Source: Planctomycetota bacterium
GTDB taxonomy: Bacteria; Planctomycetota; JAJSAM01; JAJVHW01
DNA length: 44,299 bases
Assembly: GCA_021414065.1 (NCBI GenBank)
Contig: JAIOPE010000062.1
Location: 1-44,299, forward strand
Direction: 5' to 3'
Part shown: positions 35,523 through 43,576 of the stretch, one piece after another
Position numbering within the stretch: the stretch's first letter is position 1
How the letters are laid out: every line of letters begins with the position of its first letter
The notes under the pieces: generated by a model
Told to the model about the DNA's origin: nothing
Databases searched by the model: none
What the model saw: the letters and a program-made list of their open reading frames with translations, nothing else
Position numbers and translations under genes: made by a program

Positions 35523-36016
35523 GCGACGGCCTCGGGCCAGTCAACGCGCGCGAACCACGCCACGGACTCCGGCCCGCCCGCCTCGACGCGCACCGACCGA
35601 CGGCCCTCCGAGACGTGCCCGATCGCGATCGTCAGCCTGTCGGCGGGCAACGCACCCTCCACGATCTCGGGCCACTCCAGCGCGACCACAGCGGCGCCGG
35701 CGAGAGCCTCGTCGAGTCCGAGTTCGATCACGTCGCCGGGCCCCTTCATGCGGTACGCATCGACGTGAACGAGTCGCACCGGACCTTCGAACTCGATCAC
35801 ACGGGTGAAGGTCGGACTGACGACGTCCCGCGCCTCGGCGACACCGAGCCCCTCCGCGAGTCCCTTGACGAACGTCGTCTTGCCGACGCCGAGATTTCCC
35901 GACAACGCGACGACGCCGCCGCGGTCCGGCGCCAGCGCGCGTCCGATGCGGCGGCCGAGGTCCACGGTCGCATCGTCGCCCACGAGGACGAGTTCACGCG
36001 CGGCGGAAGTGGTCAT
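35519..36016 (-). CDS. tsaE: tRNA threonylcarbamoyladenosine biosynthesis ATPase TsaE
   Basis: A 165-residue P-loop ATPase needed, with TsaB and TsaD, to make the t6A37 modification of ANN-decoding tRNAs. The P-loop reads SGNLGVGKTTFVKGLAEGLG, followed by VVSPTFTRVIEF, the HVDAYRMKGPGD loop and the conserved ALEWPEIV near residue 125, all in family order and length. TsaB and TsaD are not in the window. ATG 36016 starts inside the last codons of thiL (23-base overlap), and the stop TGA shares bases with the GTG of the 1201-residue protein, so its expression is coupled to both. The open frame extends to 36292 over thiL, but that part is not coding. Confidence 0.94.
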   Translation of the reverse strand: MTTSAARELVLVGDDATVDLGRRIGRALAPDRGGVVALSGNLGVGKTTFVKGLAEGLGVAEARDVVSPTFTRVIEFEGPVRLVHVDAYRMKGPGDVIELGLDEALAGAAVVALEWPEIVEGALPADRLTIAIGHVSEGRRSVRVEAGGPESVAWFARVDWPEAVA

Positions 36017-36944
36017 ATCCCTTGCGCTCCATCGGGCGCGAGTCGGCGGCGGCGCCCTCTCGCGGAAGCAGCACGTACCGGCGGTCGCGGGTGATCCGTC
36101 CGACGCGCGTGACCCGCGTGCCGGCGATTCCCTCGCGTTCGAGGCGATCGGCGGACTCCGCGGGCAGCGTGAAGAGAAGCTCGAAGTCCTCGCCGTCGGT
36201 GAGCGCGTGCTCGATTGCGGGGCGCCCGTCCCGCGCTGCCAGCGCGACGGCGTCGTCGTGGATCGGTATGCGGTCCTCGTACACCTCGGCACCGACCTCG
36301 GAGAGGTCCACGACGTGGCCCAAATCCGACGACAGCCCGTCCGAAACGTCGATCATCGCGTGCACCTCGTTCCCTTGGACGAGTGCGAGCGCTTCGTCTT
36401 GCCGAGGTTCCACGCGCAGGTGCCGGCCGAGGATCGATCCCCCGAGCGCGCCGGTCACACAGATCGCGTCGCCCGGACGGGCGCCCGACCGGAGTACCGC
36501 GCGGCCCCGCGGCGCGAACCCCGTGAGCGCAACGTTCACGACCACCGGCCCGGGAGTGCCGGTCGTGTCTCCGCCGACGAGCGAGACGCCGTAGCGGTCC
36601 GCGCACGCGAGGAGTCCGCCGAGAAGGCCGTCGGCGAACGCTCCAGTCTGCTCCGGGCGCAGCGCCACGGAAACCACCGCGTGCGCCGCCCGGCCTCCCA
36701 TCGCCGCGACGTCGGAGACCGACACCGCGAGCGCCTTCCAGCCGAGATCCTCCGGGCGGAGTCCGTCGAGTACGAAGTGGACGCCTTCGACCAGCAGGTC
36801 GGTCGTCAGCAGGAGTTCCGAGTCGCTCGGGACCGACACGACCGCGCAGTCGTCGCCGATGCCCACGCGAACGGTGTCCCGCCCGTCGCGCGGCGCGCCG
36901 ACACGGCGCCGCAGATCTCGTATCCAGTCGAACTCGCCGCGCAC
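35994..36944 (-). CDS. thiL: Thiamine-monophosphate kinase
   Basis: A 316-residue ATP-dependent kinase of the AIR-synthase/PurM-like fold that converts thiamine monophosphate to the active diphosphate. The N-terminal GEFDWIRDL, the metal-binding GIGDDCAVV and LLTTDLLVEGVHF, then ALAVSVSDVAAMGG, GLLACADRYGVSLVGGDTT, and AMIDVSDGLSSDLGHV are the family blocks in order. GTG 36944 gives the usual N-terminus; GTG 36971 or TTG 37013, the latter overlapping the PhzF stop, are alternatives without a better ribosome binding site. A ThiE/TenI-like protein is encoded in the same operon about 5 kb upstream, so thiamine metabolism is represented but incomplete here. It overlaps tsaE by 23 bases. Confidence 0.94.
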   Translation of the reverse strand: MRGEFDWIRDLRRRVGAPRDGRDTVRVGIGDDCAVVSVPSDSELLLTTDLLVEGVHFVLDGLRPEDLGWKALAVSVSDVAAMGGRAAHAVVSVALRPEQTGAFADGLLGGLLACADRYGVSLVGGDTTGTPGPVVVNVALTGFAPRGRAVLRSGARPGDAICVTGALGGSILGRHLRVEPRQDEALALVQGNEVHAMIDVSDGLSSDLGHVVDLSEVGAEVYEDRIPIHDDAVALAARDGRPAIEHALTDGEDFELLFTLPAESADRLEREGIAGTRVTRVGRITRDRRYVLLPREGAAADSRPMERKGYDHFRRA

Positions 36945-37002
36945 CGGTGAATCGTGGCATGCGCCGGGCACAGGGAGACGGGAATCCGCCCGCGGCCGCG
37001 GA

Positions 37003-37803
37003 TCAGTCGGCAAGTTCGCCGCGCGTGACCATCACCGCGCGACCGCGAAGATAGCACCGATCCTCGGTCACTCGCACCCTGACGACTCCGCCGCGCCGCG
37101 ACGCCTGGTAGCCCGTCAGGTCGTCCTTGCCGAGTCGCTGCTGCCACCACGGGCCGAGCGCGCAGTGCGCCGAACCGGTGACGGGGTCCTCGTCCACGCC
37201 CATGCCGGGCGCGAAGAACCGGGAGACGAAGTCCCAACGTGCGTCCGACGAACGCGCGGTCACGATCAGACCGCCGCGCCAGGCCGCCGCCAGCGCGCGC
37301 AGGTCCGGCGCGACCTCGCGGACGGTCCGCTCCGAGTCCACCTCGACGAGGCGGTCGCGCGCGTTGCGGCCGTGCCGCAGGACACGTACACCGAGGGCGT
37401 CCGCGATGTCCCGCGGAAGGTCCTCCGGCGCAAGCTCGGCCTCGACCGGCGTGCGCGGGAAGTTCATCTCCACGTCGTCTGCGACGTGCCACGCCACGAG
37501 GTCGCCGCTGCGGGTGCGGAAGTGGATCGACCGCTCCTTCTCCTCGATGCCGGTCTCCCACAGCACATGCGCGGCTGCGAGCGTGGCGTGACCGCACAGG
37601 TCCACCTCCACGAGCGGAGTCATCCATCGCAGGTGCCAGCCGAGGTCGTCGGGCAGGAGGAACGCAGTCTCCGACTGGTTCATCTCGGCGGCAAGCGACT
37701 GCATCCAGTCGTCGGGGCGTTGCCGGTCGAGGACGCACACCGCTGCGGGGTTGCCGGTGAACGCGCGGTCCGCGAAAGCATCGACGAGGAAGAGCCGGGG
37801 CAT
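37003..37803 (-). CDS. PhzF family epimerase/isomerase
   Basis: A 266-residue protein of the diaminopimelate-epimerase-like fold. The N-terminal LVDAFADRAFTGNPAAVCVL, the catalytic Glu45 in NQSETAFLL, the DLCGHATLAAAHVL block and the later GVDEDPVTGSAHCALGPWW match PhzF. PhzF itself isomerises a dihydro-anthranilate intermediate in phenazine synthesis, but most relatives are isomerases of unknown substrate (YddE, MAWBP), and no other phz gene is here. It lies 12 bases after the HEAT lipoprotein stop and ends 58 bases before the preferred thiL start, so it is in the same operon. The ATG is immediately preceded by a weak ribosome site (AGAGACTCC). Confidence 0.9.
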   Translation of the reverse strand: MPRLFLVDAFADRAFTGNPAAVCVLDRQRPDDWMQSLAAEMNQSETAFLLPDDLGWHLRWMTPLVEVDLCGHATLAAAHVLWETGIEEKERSIHFRTRSGDLVAWHVADDVEMNFPRTPVEAELAPEDLPRDIADALGVRVLRHGRNARDRLVEVDSERTVREVAPDLRALAAAWRGGLIVTARSSDARWDFVSRFFAPGMGVDEDPVTGSAHCALGPWWQQRLGKDDLTGYQASRRGGVVRVRVTEDRCYLRGRAVMVTRGELAD

Positions 37804-37815
37804 GGCTGGAGTCTC

Positions 37816-39876
37816 TCAGACCTTCTCGCGGGCGGGCGGTGTGGGCGGCGGCAGCGGTGTCGGAGTCTTCGGCGGCACGGGGGCCGGGGCCACAGGCGCA
37901 GGCGGCGGTTGAACCGGCGCCGGCGGCTTCGCGGTCGGCGCGGCGGGCCGCGGCGGCGGGTCGGTCCGACGCGGCGGAGTGCCGGGGGTCGGCGGGGCGG
38001 CGGGTGGTGTCGGCGCAGGTGGCGAGACGACCTTGACGCCCTCCGTCGGACGTGGTGCCTTGGGCCCCGCGGCAGGCGCGGTCGGCGTCGGTGGCGTGGG
38101 TGACGGCGGCGACGGCGGCGACGGCGTTGGGGACGCGACACCAGCCGGCTTCCCACGCGGCGCGAGCGGCGGCGGCAGGTCGTCGGGCGGAGTGAGCGCC
38201 GCCGGCGCCCGCGACGGGTCCGGCACCGCGGTCGGCGCGTCCTTCGGCTTGGGCGAGTTTGGCACGGACGGTTTCGCCACCGCCGCGCGGGGCTCCGCGA
38301 CGGGCTTCGGTGCGAGCCTCGCGATGACGTCGGCCGCCGCGCGACGCACGCTCTCGTCCGGGTCGCTCGTCATCTCGCGCGACCGCGTGAGTCCGCGCGG
38401 TGCGTCGATCTGCGCCAACGCGACCAACGCAGCGGAACGGACTCCCGCGTCTGAATCGCCGCACGCGGTGTCGAGTTCGACGGCGCCGCTCTTCGCGCCG
38501 ATTCGCCCGATCGCAGCGACGACCGCGCGCCGCACCGATGCCTCGCCGTCGCGGAGCGAGCGCGCAACGAACGGCAGCGTCGTCGCGATGCCCTTCTCGC
38601 CGAGGCGCGCCGCCGACTTCGCCCGTGCGTCGGTGTCACCCGACACGAGGTCGAATGCGTCCTGCGTGCTCACGCCCAGGTCCTGCAGAATCGCCGCCGT
38701 CCTCGGGTCGTCGATGCAGGTCCGCGCGAACTCCGCGGCGCGCGCGCGCGCCCCCGGATCGTCGGCCTTCAGCGCGGCGAGAGCGCGCAGGAACCGAGCG
38801 TCGCGAAGCCGCAGCACGAACTCCGGTCGCGCGAGCACATCGTCGAGCGACGCGATCGCAGCGCCGTCCTCGCCCCGCAGGAGCGACGTCTCGGCACGAA
38901 CGAGTCGCACCTCGGCATCCACCCAGGGCGACGCGCCGCCGCTCGCCGGAACGCGTGAGATCGCGCTCTCCGCAGCCGCGATGTCCCCCGCGGTGAGCGA
39001 CTCGCGCACGGCTCGCAGCGAGCGCGCGCGTTCGTCCTCGAGGATGCGGTCGAGCATCCTGTCCGCCTCCGTCGCTGCCGCGGCGTCGAGGAAATCCATC
39101 GATCCCACGCCGACCTCGCGGAGTGCCGCGGCGTCGCCTGCGCCACCGAGGCGCGCGTCGAGGAATCGCGCGAGAACTCGCTCGCCGACGCCGATCCGCT
39201 GCAACGCCGCCACGCGAAACGCCGGCTCGAGCGGCGCGAGCCCCGCCAGGTCCACGCGCGCAGTCGCCCCCCCGAGCAGCAACTCGGACGCGCGGCGTTC
39301 CGCGCCGTCGGAGAACACCGTCGGCAGGCCCCGGACGACCCACTCCGGCGCGGCTCGCTCCGCCGATGCCGCGAGCACCGCGGACTCCGCGACAAGGGCC
39401 GGCAGGTGCTCCTTCGCTCGAAACTCGCCCGCCACGACGGCCGACGCCCGGACGTCGATCTGCGGGCGGCGCACGCCGTTCACGAGTCGCAACGACGCCC
39501 GCCCACCGGCCGGCAGATCAGGAGAGTCCAGCAACGTGATCGCGGGCGCACGCCCCTCGGTGAACTGCAGGCCGGTCTCATCCCGGAGACGCGCGACCGC
39601 CGCATCGAGGAGCAGACCGGCCTCGCGCTGGAAGGCGAGAACGGCCGTTTCCCGGGCGAACGCCCCGCGGTAGCGGGCCACCGGGCCGTCGGACGGCAGC
39701 GAATCGACCGGGTCCGGCGACGGCACGGCGACGCGGGCGCCGCGAGCCGCGCCGGCGGTGTCGCCGCGCGTATCCGCGCCGGTCGCTCGCACACCGGTCG
39801 CGCCGGAGCACGCGGCGAGTACCGCCGGGGCGATCACGAGTGGGCCGAGCGCTACGAGGAGGAGACGTCGTTTCAT
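37816..39876 (-). CDS. Lipoprotein with gluzincin-like remnant, HEAT repeats and Pro-rich tail
   Basis: A 686-residue lipoprotein: signal MKRRLLLVALGPLVIAPAVL and Cys23. Residues 85-200 read like the end of a peptidase-MA-type gluzincin domain, but the zinc motif HExxH is replaced by VAESAV (about 162-167), and the downstream W..EGL motif is WVVRGL (179-184), so it should not be a protease. Residues 260-545 contain HEAT-like pairs: SLRDGEASVRRAVVAAIGRI, ACGDSDAGVRSAALVAL and TSDPDESVRRAAADVIARL. The final 140 residues are about half proline (PTPSPPSPPSPTPPTPTAP), likely a rigid wall- or membrane-spanning tail. ATG 39876 overlaps the stop of the CxxC lipoprotein (ATGA), and PhzF follows after 12 bases. 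It is probably an envelope scaffold. Confidence 0.8.
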   Translation of the reverse strand: MKRRLLLVALGPLVIAPAVLAACSGATGVRATGADTRGDTAGAARGARVAVPSPDPVDSLPSDGPVARYRGAFARETAVLAFQREAGLLLDAAVARLRDETGLQFTEGRAPAITLLDSPDLPAGGRASLRLVNGVRRPQIDVRASAVVAGEFRAKEHLPALVAESAVLAASAERAAPEWVVRGLPTVFSDGAERRASELLLGGATARVDLAGLAPLEPAFRVAALQRIGVGERVLARFLDARLGGAGDAAALREVGVGSMDFLDAAAATEADRMLDRILEDERARSLRAVRESLTAGDIAAAESAISRVPASGGASPWVDAEVRLVRAETSLLRGEDGAAIASLDDVLARPEFVLRLRDARFLRALAALKADDPGARARAAEFARTCIDDPRTAAILQDLGVSTQDAFDLVSGDTDARAKSAARLGEKGIATTLPFVARSLRDGEASVRRAVVAAIGRIGAKSGAVELDTACGDSDAGVRSAALVALAQIDAPRGLTRSREMTSDPDESVRRAAADVIARLAPKPVAEPRAAVAKPSVPNSPKPKDAPTAVPDPSRAPAALTPPDDLPPPLAPRGKPAGVASPTPSPPSPPSPTPPTPTAPAAGPKAPRPTEGVKVVSPPAPTPPAAPPTPGTPPRRTDPPPRPAAPTAKPPAPVQPPPAPVAPAPVPPKTPTPLPPPTPPAREKV

Positions 39877-41768
39877 CGCTTTCCCGGGGGTGGGGAGCCT
39901 TGCGTGACGCCGGAGCGGACGAGTCCGGTCTCAGCTTCGGATGCGAGCAGCTTCAGGTTCTCCGTCGTGCCGTCGATCGAGAGTCCACGCCTGGCGAGGC
40001 GCAGTCCGAAATCGTACCGCCCGCCGGAGATGGCGCGCGTCGCCCACGCCTCGAGCACGCTCGCAGACGTGAGTCTCGCCTCCGTCATCACGGTTTCGGG
40101 AGGCACGCTCCACGAGATCTGCGACGCAGGCGCGCGGTACGCCGCCTGTTCCAGGAGCCGGCGCGACGACGACGCGGCGTACTCGGCGCGCGAGAGCACG
40201 CGGTCCACCGAGGCGTCGTCGGCCGCGAGCCCGGTCGCTCGGTCGAGCAGCCGCCGCGCGCGGTCGAGGCGCATGCGCCCCCGGACGATGCACCGCTCGG
40301 CCGTGGACTTCGCGTCGTTCGCGACGCGGACACGGTCCGCCTCGGAGAGTTTCGCCTGCGCCGCCTCCCGGTCCTTCCGCACCTGCAGGAGTTGCAGGTC
40401 GGCGCGTGTCGCGACCGCCGCACCGCGTCCCTTGAAAACCACCATCTCGAGCAACCGCGTGGCCCGTTCGTGATCGCCGGCCTTCTTCGCCGCGTCGGCG
40501 CGCTTGACCCAGTCTTCGACGCGCTTCGTCTCGACGTCCTGCACGCGGAGTCGCAGCCCTTGCGCCTGGACCGGGTCGATCGTGATCGCCTGGCCGAGCG
40601 AGCGCAGCGCGAGCGGCCACCAGCCCGACTCGACCGCGAGGTCTGCGAGACCGCTCCGGAACTTCGCGAGGTCCACCGCATCCGCCACGGTGCGACCGTC
40701 CCAGCCCGGCCCGAAGTCCTGGAGCACCATCCACCACGACAGCGCGCCGACCTGGGCGCGCGGGAGTACGGTCGAGACCTGCTTGCCGGAGTCGGTGCGG
40801 ACGATGCGGATGCCCTGCGACGTCGGCGCCGCCTCGACTCGGCCCGCCAGGAACGACCCGGCGGACGTGCGCATCGACCGCATCCGCTCGTCGGGTCCGC
40901 GCGGCGCGCCGTTCAGCACTTCGCGCCCGCCGCCGTCGCAGACGACGCAGGCGCCGTCGGCACCGCACCATCCGCAAGCGCCCTCGCCGCCGCAGTCCGG
41001 GCACGCCCCGGTGCCGCGACACGTCACGCACACGCCGCCCGCGGTGTCCTTGCCCGTGGACCCGCACTCCGGGCAGATCCCGCTCCCGTCGATGCACACC
41101 GCGCACGCGCCGGGGAGCCATCCCTCCGTGGGGAGGAAGTCACCCGCCACGTTGTCGCGGCGTCCGTCGCCGCGGCAACTCACGCAACGACCGCCGCCGC
41201 CGCACTCGATGCACTGGGTGCCCTTGCCCGGCGTCTTCCCAGTGCCCGCGCAGTACGGGCACGAACCGTCGCCGTCGCACGCCAGGCAGATCCGGTCGTC
41301 GCCGCAGTGATCGCAGCGCCCGTCGCCGACGCACCTCGTGCAAAGCGTCTCCTTGCGCCACGACGAGATCGCCTGGCCGCACCCGGCACACTTGTCGGCG
41401 CCGCGCGGTTGGACGTCGCCGCACGCGGGGCAACGCGGCACGAACACGCCGCCGCGAAGCCGCTCGTACGACACCGGGCGCGTCGTGTCCGAGACGTCGG
41501 GCTTCGACGTCTCGGAGCCGGTTCCGCCTCCGCTCCCCGCTTCCGCGGCGCCAGCGGCCGGGCGGGACGTGCCACCGGAATCGGAAGCGCCCGCAGGCGT
41601 GCCGTCGCTCGTCGGCGTCGCCGGTGCAGCCACGGACGGAGACGACGCACCGCCGTCCGGCCCGTCCGTGTCTGCCGGGGGCGGGCACGCGCCCGTCACG
41701 ATCGCCACCGCGAGCAGCAACAGCAAGCGCAGCAGGGCGACGTGGAACGAACGGCTCGGTACGGTCAC
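39873..41768 (-). CDS. Lipoprotein with 14 CxxC zinc knuckles (DnaJ-like zinc finger)
   Basis: A 631-residue predicted lipoprotein: a leader with FHVALLRLLLLLAVAIVTGAC and Cys28 (shown in part: LLLLLAVAIVTGAC). A low-complexity Gly/Pro/Ser linker runs to about residue 95. Then a dense block contains 14 CxxC motifs: CPAC, CAGC, CTRC, CDHC, CLAC, CPYC, CIEC, CVSC, CAVC, CPEC, CVTC, CPDC, CGWC and CVVC. Most sit in CxxCxGxG contexts like DnaJ zinc centres; the first pair is a zinc-ribbon. The C-terminal 300 residues are helical and TPR-like (SLGQAITIDPVQAQGLRLR, ATRLLEMVVFKGRGA). Zinc binding or a disulfide/chaperone role on the periplasmic side is inferred. GTG 41768 overlaps the ThiE/TenI stop (GTGA), and the stop overlaps the HEAT lipoprotein ATG. 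Confidence 0.85.
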   Translation of the reverse strand: MTVPSRSFHVALLRLLLLLAVAIVTGACPPPADTDGPDGGASSPSVAAPATPTSDGTPAGASDSGGTSRPAAGAAEAGSGGGTGSETSKPDVSDTTRPVSYERLRGGVFVPRCPACGDVQPRGADKCAGCGQAISSWRKETLCTRCVGDGRCDHCGDDRICLACDGDGSCPYCAGTGKTPGKGTQCIECGGGGRCVSCRGDGRRDNVAGDFLPTEGWLPGACAVCIDGSGICPECGSTGKDTAGGVCVTCRGTGACPDCGGEGACGWCGADGACVVCDGGGREVLNGAPRGPDERMRSMRTSAGSFLAGRVEAAPTSQGIRIVRTDSGKQVSTVLPRAQVGALSWWMVLQDFGPGWDGRTVADAVDLAKFRSGLADLAVESGWWPLALRSLGQAITIDPVQAQGLRLRVQDVETKRVEDWVKRADAAKKAGDHERATRLLEMVVFKGRGAAVATRADLQLLQVRKDREAAQAKLSEADRVRVANDAKSTAERCIVRGRMRLDRARRLLDRATGLAADDASVDRVLSRAEYAASSSRRLLEQAAYRAPASQISWSVPPETVMTEARLTSASVLEAWATRAISGGRYDFGLRLARRGLSIDGTTENLKLLASEAETGLVRSGVTQGSPPPGKR

Positions 41769-42403
41769 GCTGCGGCCTCCCAGGCGGAACGGATCGCGGC
41801 GGCCGCGGCGAGCTCGTCGCCGGTCGCCAGGATGGCCGCGATGCACGCGATGCCGGCGGCGCCGGTCCGTCGCACGTCGGCGGCGCGCGCCGCGGTGACT
41901 CCGCCGAGGGCGACGACCTGCATCCTGCCGGCGTTCGCCACGGCCCCAGCGAGCGCGTCGGTGCCCCGCGCGTCGAGGATTCCCCGCTTGGACGGTGTCT
42001 CCCAGACGGGGCCGAACGTGACGTAGTCCGCCCCGGCGTTGCGCGCGGCGTCGAGTTCGGTGCGATCGTGCGTGCTCAAGCCCACCAGTGTCGTCCTTCC
42101 GAGTGCGTCGCGGGCCTCCGCCACGCCGGGGGCACCATACCCGAGTTGGACACCGTCGGCGCCAAGCGCGCGGGCGGCGGAGAGGTTGCCGTTCACGACG
42201 AACAGCGCACCCGCCGCACGGCACGCGTCGGCAACTCCGCGGCCGATCGCAATCAGATCCGCCGTCGCCAGGTCTTTCTCTCGAAGCATCACGGCGGTGA
42301 CGCCGCCGCGCAACGCCGCTGCGACCGACTCCGCGAGGGGCCGCCGCGCGATCTTCCGGTCGGTGACGAGCAGCAGCGCGAGGCGCTCGCGCAGACCGGT
42401 CAC
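41765..42403 (-). CDS. ThiE/TenI family protein (thiamine-phosphate synthase-like)
   Basis: A 212-residue TIM-barrel protein. LLLVTDRKIARRPLAESVA opens the ThiE/TenI fold, with GVTAVMLREKDL next. ThiE joins the pyrimidine and thiazole halves of thiamine and binds magnesium with an Asp in an IND(D/R) motif and one in GxED; here those positions read VVNGN (N71-G-N73) and LGYGAP, so both acidic ligands are missing. The active-site loop GLSTHDRTEL and VTFGPVWETPSKRG look more like TenI (SVHS, FETxxKKG), a thiazole tautomerase. Automated annotation would probably say thiamine-phosphate synthase; TenI-like is my preference. GTG 42403 overlaps the dapB stop and its own stop overlaps the next GTG. 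thiL is five genes downstream in the operon. Confidence 0.8.
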   Translation of the reverse strand: MTGLRERLALLLVTDRKIARRPLAESVAAALRGGVTAVMLREKDLATADLIAIGRGVADACRAAGALFVVNGNLSAARALGADGVQLGYGAPGVAEARDALGRTTLVGLSTHDRTELDAARNAGADYVTFGPVWETPSKRGILDARGTDALAGAVANAGRMQVVALGGVTAARAADVRRTGAAGIACIAAILATGDELAAAAAIRSAWEAAA

Positions 42404-43131
42404 AGCAGGTGCTCGAGTCCGTAGACGAGTCCGTCGAGGCCGCGCACACGACGCACGGCGAGGAGCACGCCCGGCATGAACGACTCCCGCGTGAGCGTGT
42501 CGTGGCGGATGGTGAGCGTGTCCCCGGGCCCGCCGAAGAGACACTCCATCCGCGCGAGCAGACCGGGAACGCGGATCGCGTGGACGCGCACGCCTTCGAC
42601 GACGCCGCCGCGCACGCCGGGGACTGTCTCCTTCGTAGGTGCGACAGGCACCTCGCGGCGGGCGTGCGCAATGTCGATCGCGACCTTGATGGCGGTGCCC
42701 GAGGGCGAGTCCTCCTTCTTGTCGTGATGCGCCTCGATGAGTTCCACGTGCGGCAGGTACCGAGCCGCCTCCGCAGCAAAACGCGCGAGCAGGACCGATG
42801 CAAGGGCGAAGTTCGGCGCGATGAGCGCGGGGCGCCCGAGCCGGGCGCAGAGACCCCGCACGTGCTCGATCTCCGCCGGACCGAAACCGCTCGTCCCCAT
42901 CACAGGCGAGGCGCCGGCCGAGAGAATCATCTCGACGTTCGCGACCGCCGCGGACGCGACGGTGAAGTCCACGACGACTTCGGCTCGGGTGCGCGCGATC
43001 GCGGCAGCCAGGTCGTCCCCTGCGTCCGTCGCGGCGACGAGATGCAGGTCGGGCTGCGACGAGACGGCACGCACCGCCTCCGTCCCCATGCGTCCCTTGG
43101 CGCCGTTCACGATCACGCGGATGCGGTCCAC
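42400..43131 (-). CDS. dapB: 4-hydroxy-tetrahydrodipicolinate reductase
   Basis: A 243-residue NAD(P)H enzyme of the lysine/meso-diaminopimelate pathway. The Rossmann motif is VNGAKGRMGTEAV; VVDFTVASAA and MGTSGF follow; the catalytic EAHHDKKEDSPSGTAIKVA holds the HH pair and the Lys that binds substrate. The C-terminal part ends with DTLTIRHDTLTRESFMPGVLLA, usual for DapB. Length is slightly under the E. coli 273. GTG 43131 is fixed by GAGGAG seven bases upstream; earlier codons in the open frame lie inside the phosphatase gene. Its stop overlaps the ThiE/TenI start. Other dap genes are not in the window. It is an essential housekeeping gene inside a mixed operon. Confidence 0.95.
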   Translation of the reverse strand: MDRIRVIVNGAKGRMGTEAVRAVSSQPDLHLVAATDAGDDLAAAIARTRAEVVVDFTVASAAVANVEMILSAGASPVMGTSGFGPAEIEHVRGLCARLGRPALIAPNFALASVLLARFAAEAARYLPHVELIEAHHDKKEDSPSGTAIKVAIDIAHARREVPVAPTKETVPGVRGGVVEGVRVHAIRVPGLLARMECLFGGPGDTLTIRHDTLTRESFMPGVLLAVRRVRGLDGLVYGLEHLL

Positions 43132-43141
43132 TGGTCTCTCC

Positions 43142-43576
43142 TCAGGTTCCGCCGAGCGTCCGCGCGAAACGCGCGACCGCCTCTTCCTGTTCGCGCGTCT
43201 CGACACTGCCCGGACGGAGGCGTCGCACCTCCCGCACCGCTTCCTCCGACGTCCAGCCGTGCCGCACGAGCCAGGACGCGACGACCGTCCCGGTGCGTCC
43301 GAGCCCGGCGCCGCAGTGGACCGCGACCGCGCCACCCTTCCGCACGACGTCGTCGATGAACTCGACCGCCTGCGCGAGTTGCGTCTGGGTCGGCGGCGTG
43401 AAGTCACGCACCGGCAGGTGCAGGTGCGAGAGTCCGGGGAACGGAAGCCCCTCGGGCGCGCGCACCGTGAGCGAGAGGATCGCCGTCACGCCGCGCGCGG
43501 CGATGTCCTCCAGATCCTCCGGCCACGGCATCGCCATGGCCGCGACCTGACGCTCGGCGATCCAGGTCAGACTCAC
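43142..43576 (-). CDS. Dual-specificity (DSP/PTP) protein phosphatase
   Basis: A 144-residue protein phosphatase of the Cys-dependent class. The P-loop AVHCGAGLGRTGTVVAS is the HCxxGxxRT(G/S) signature with catalytic Cys and Arg. The general-acid Asp is probably in the upstream loop LPVRDFTPPTQTQL (VRD). It is cytoplasmic and would remove phosphate from Tyr, Ser or Thr residues, or act on other phosphoesters; the substrate is unknown. GTG 43576 overlaps the PilZ gene stop (GTGA), so the two are translationally linked, and dapB follows after ten bases. A phosphatase coupled to a cyclic di-GMP receptor suggests a regulatory pair, by inference from position. No kinase of matching type is in the window. 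Confidence 0.93.
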   Translation of the reverse strand: MSLTWIAERQVAAMAMPWPEDLEDIAARGVTAILSLTVRAPEGLPFPGLSHLHLPVRDFTPPTQTQLAQAVEFIDDVVRKGGAVAVHCGAGLGRTGTVVASWLVRHGWTSEEAVREVRRLRPGSVETREQEEAVARFARTLGGT

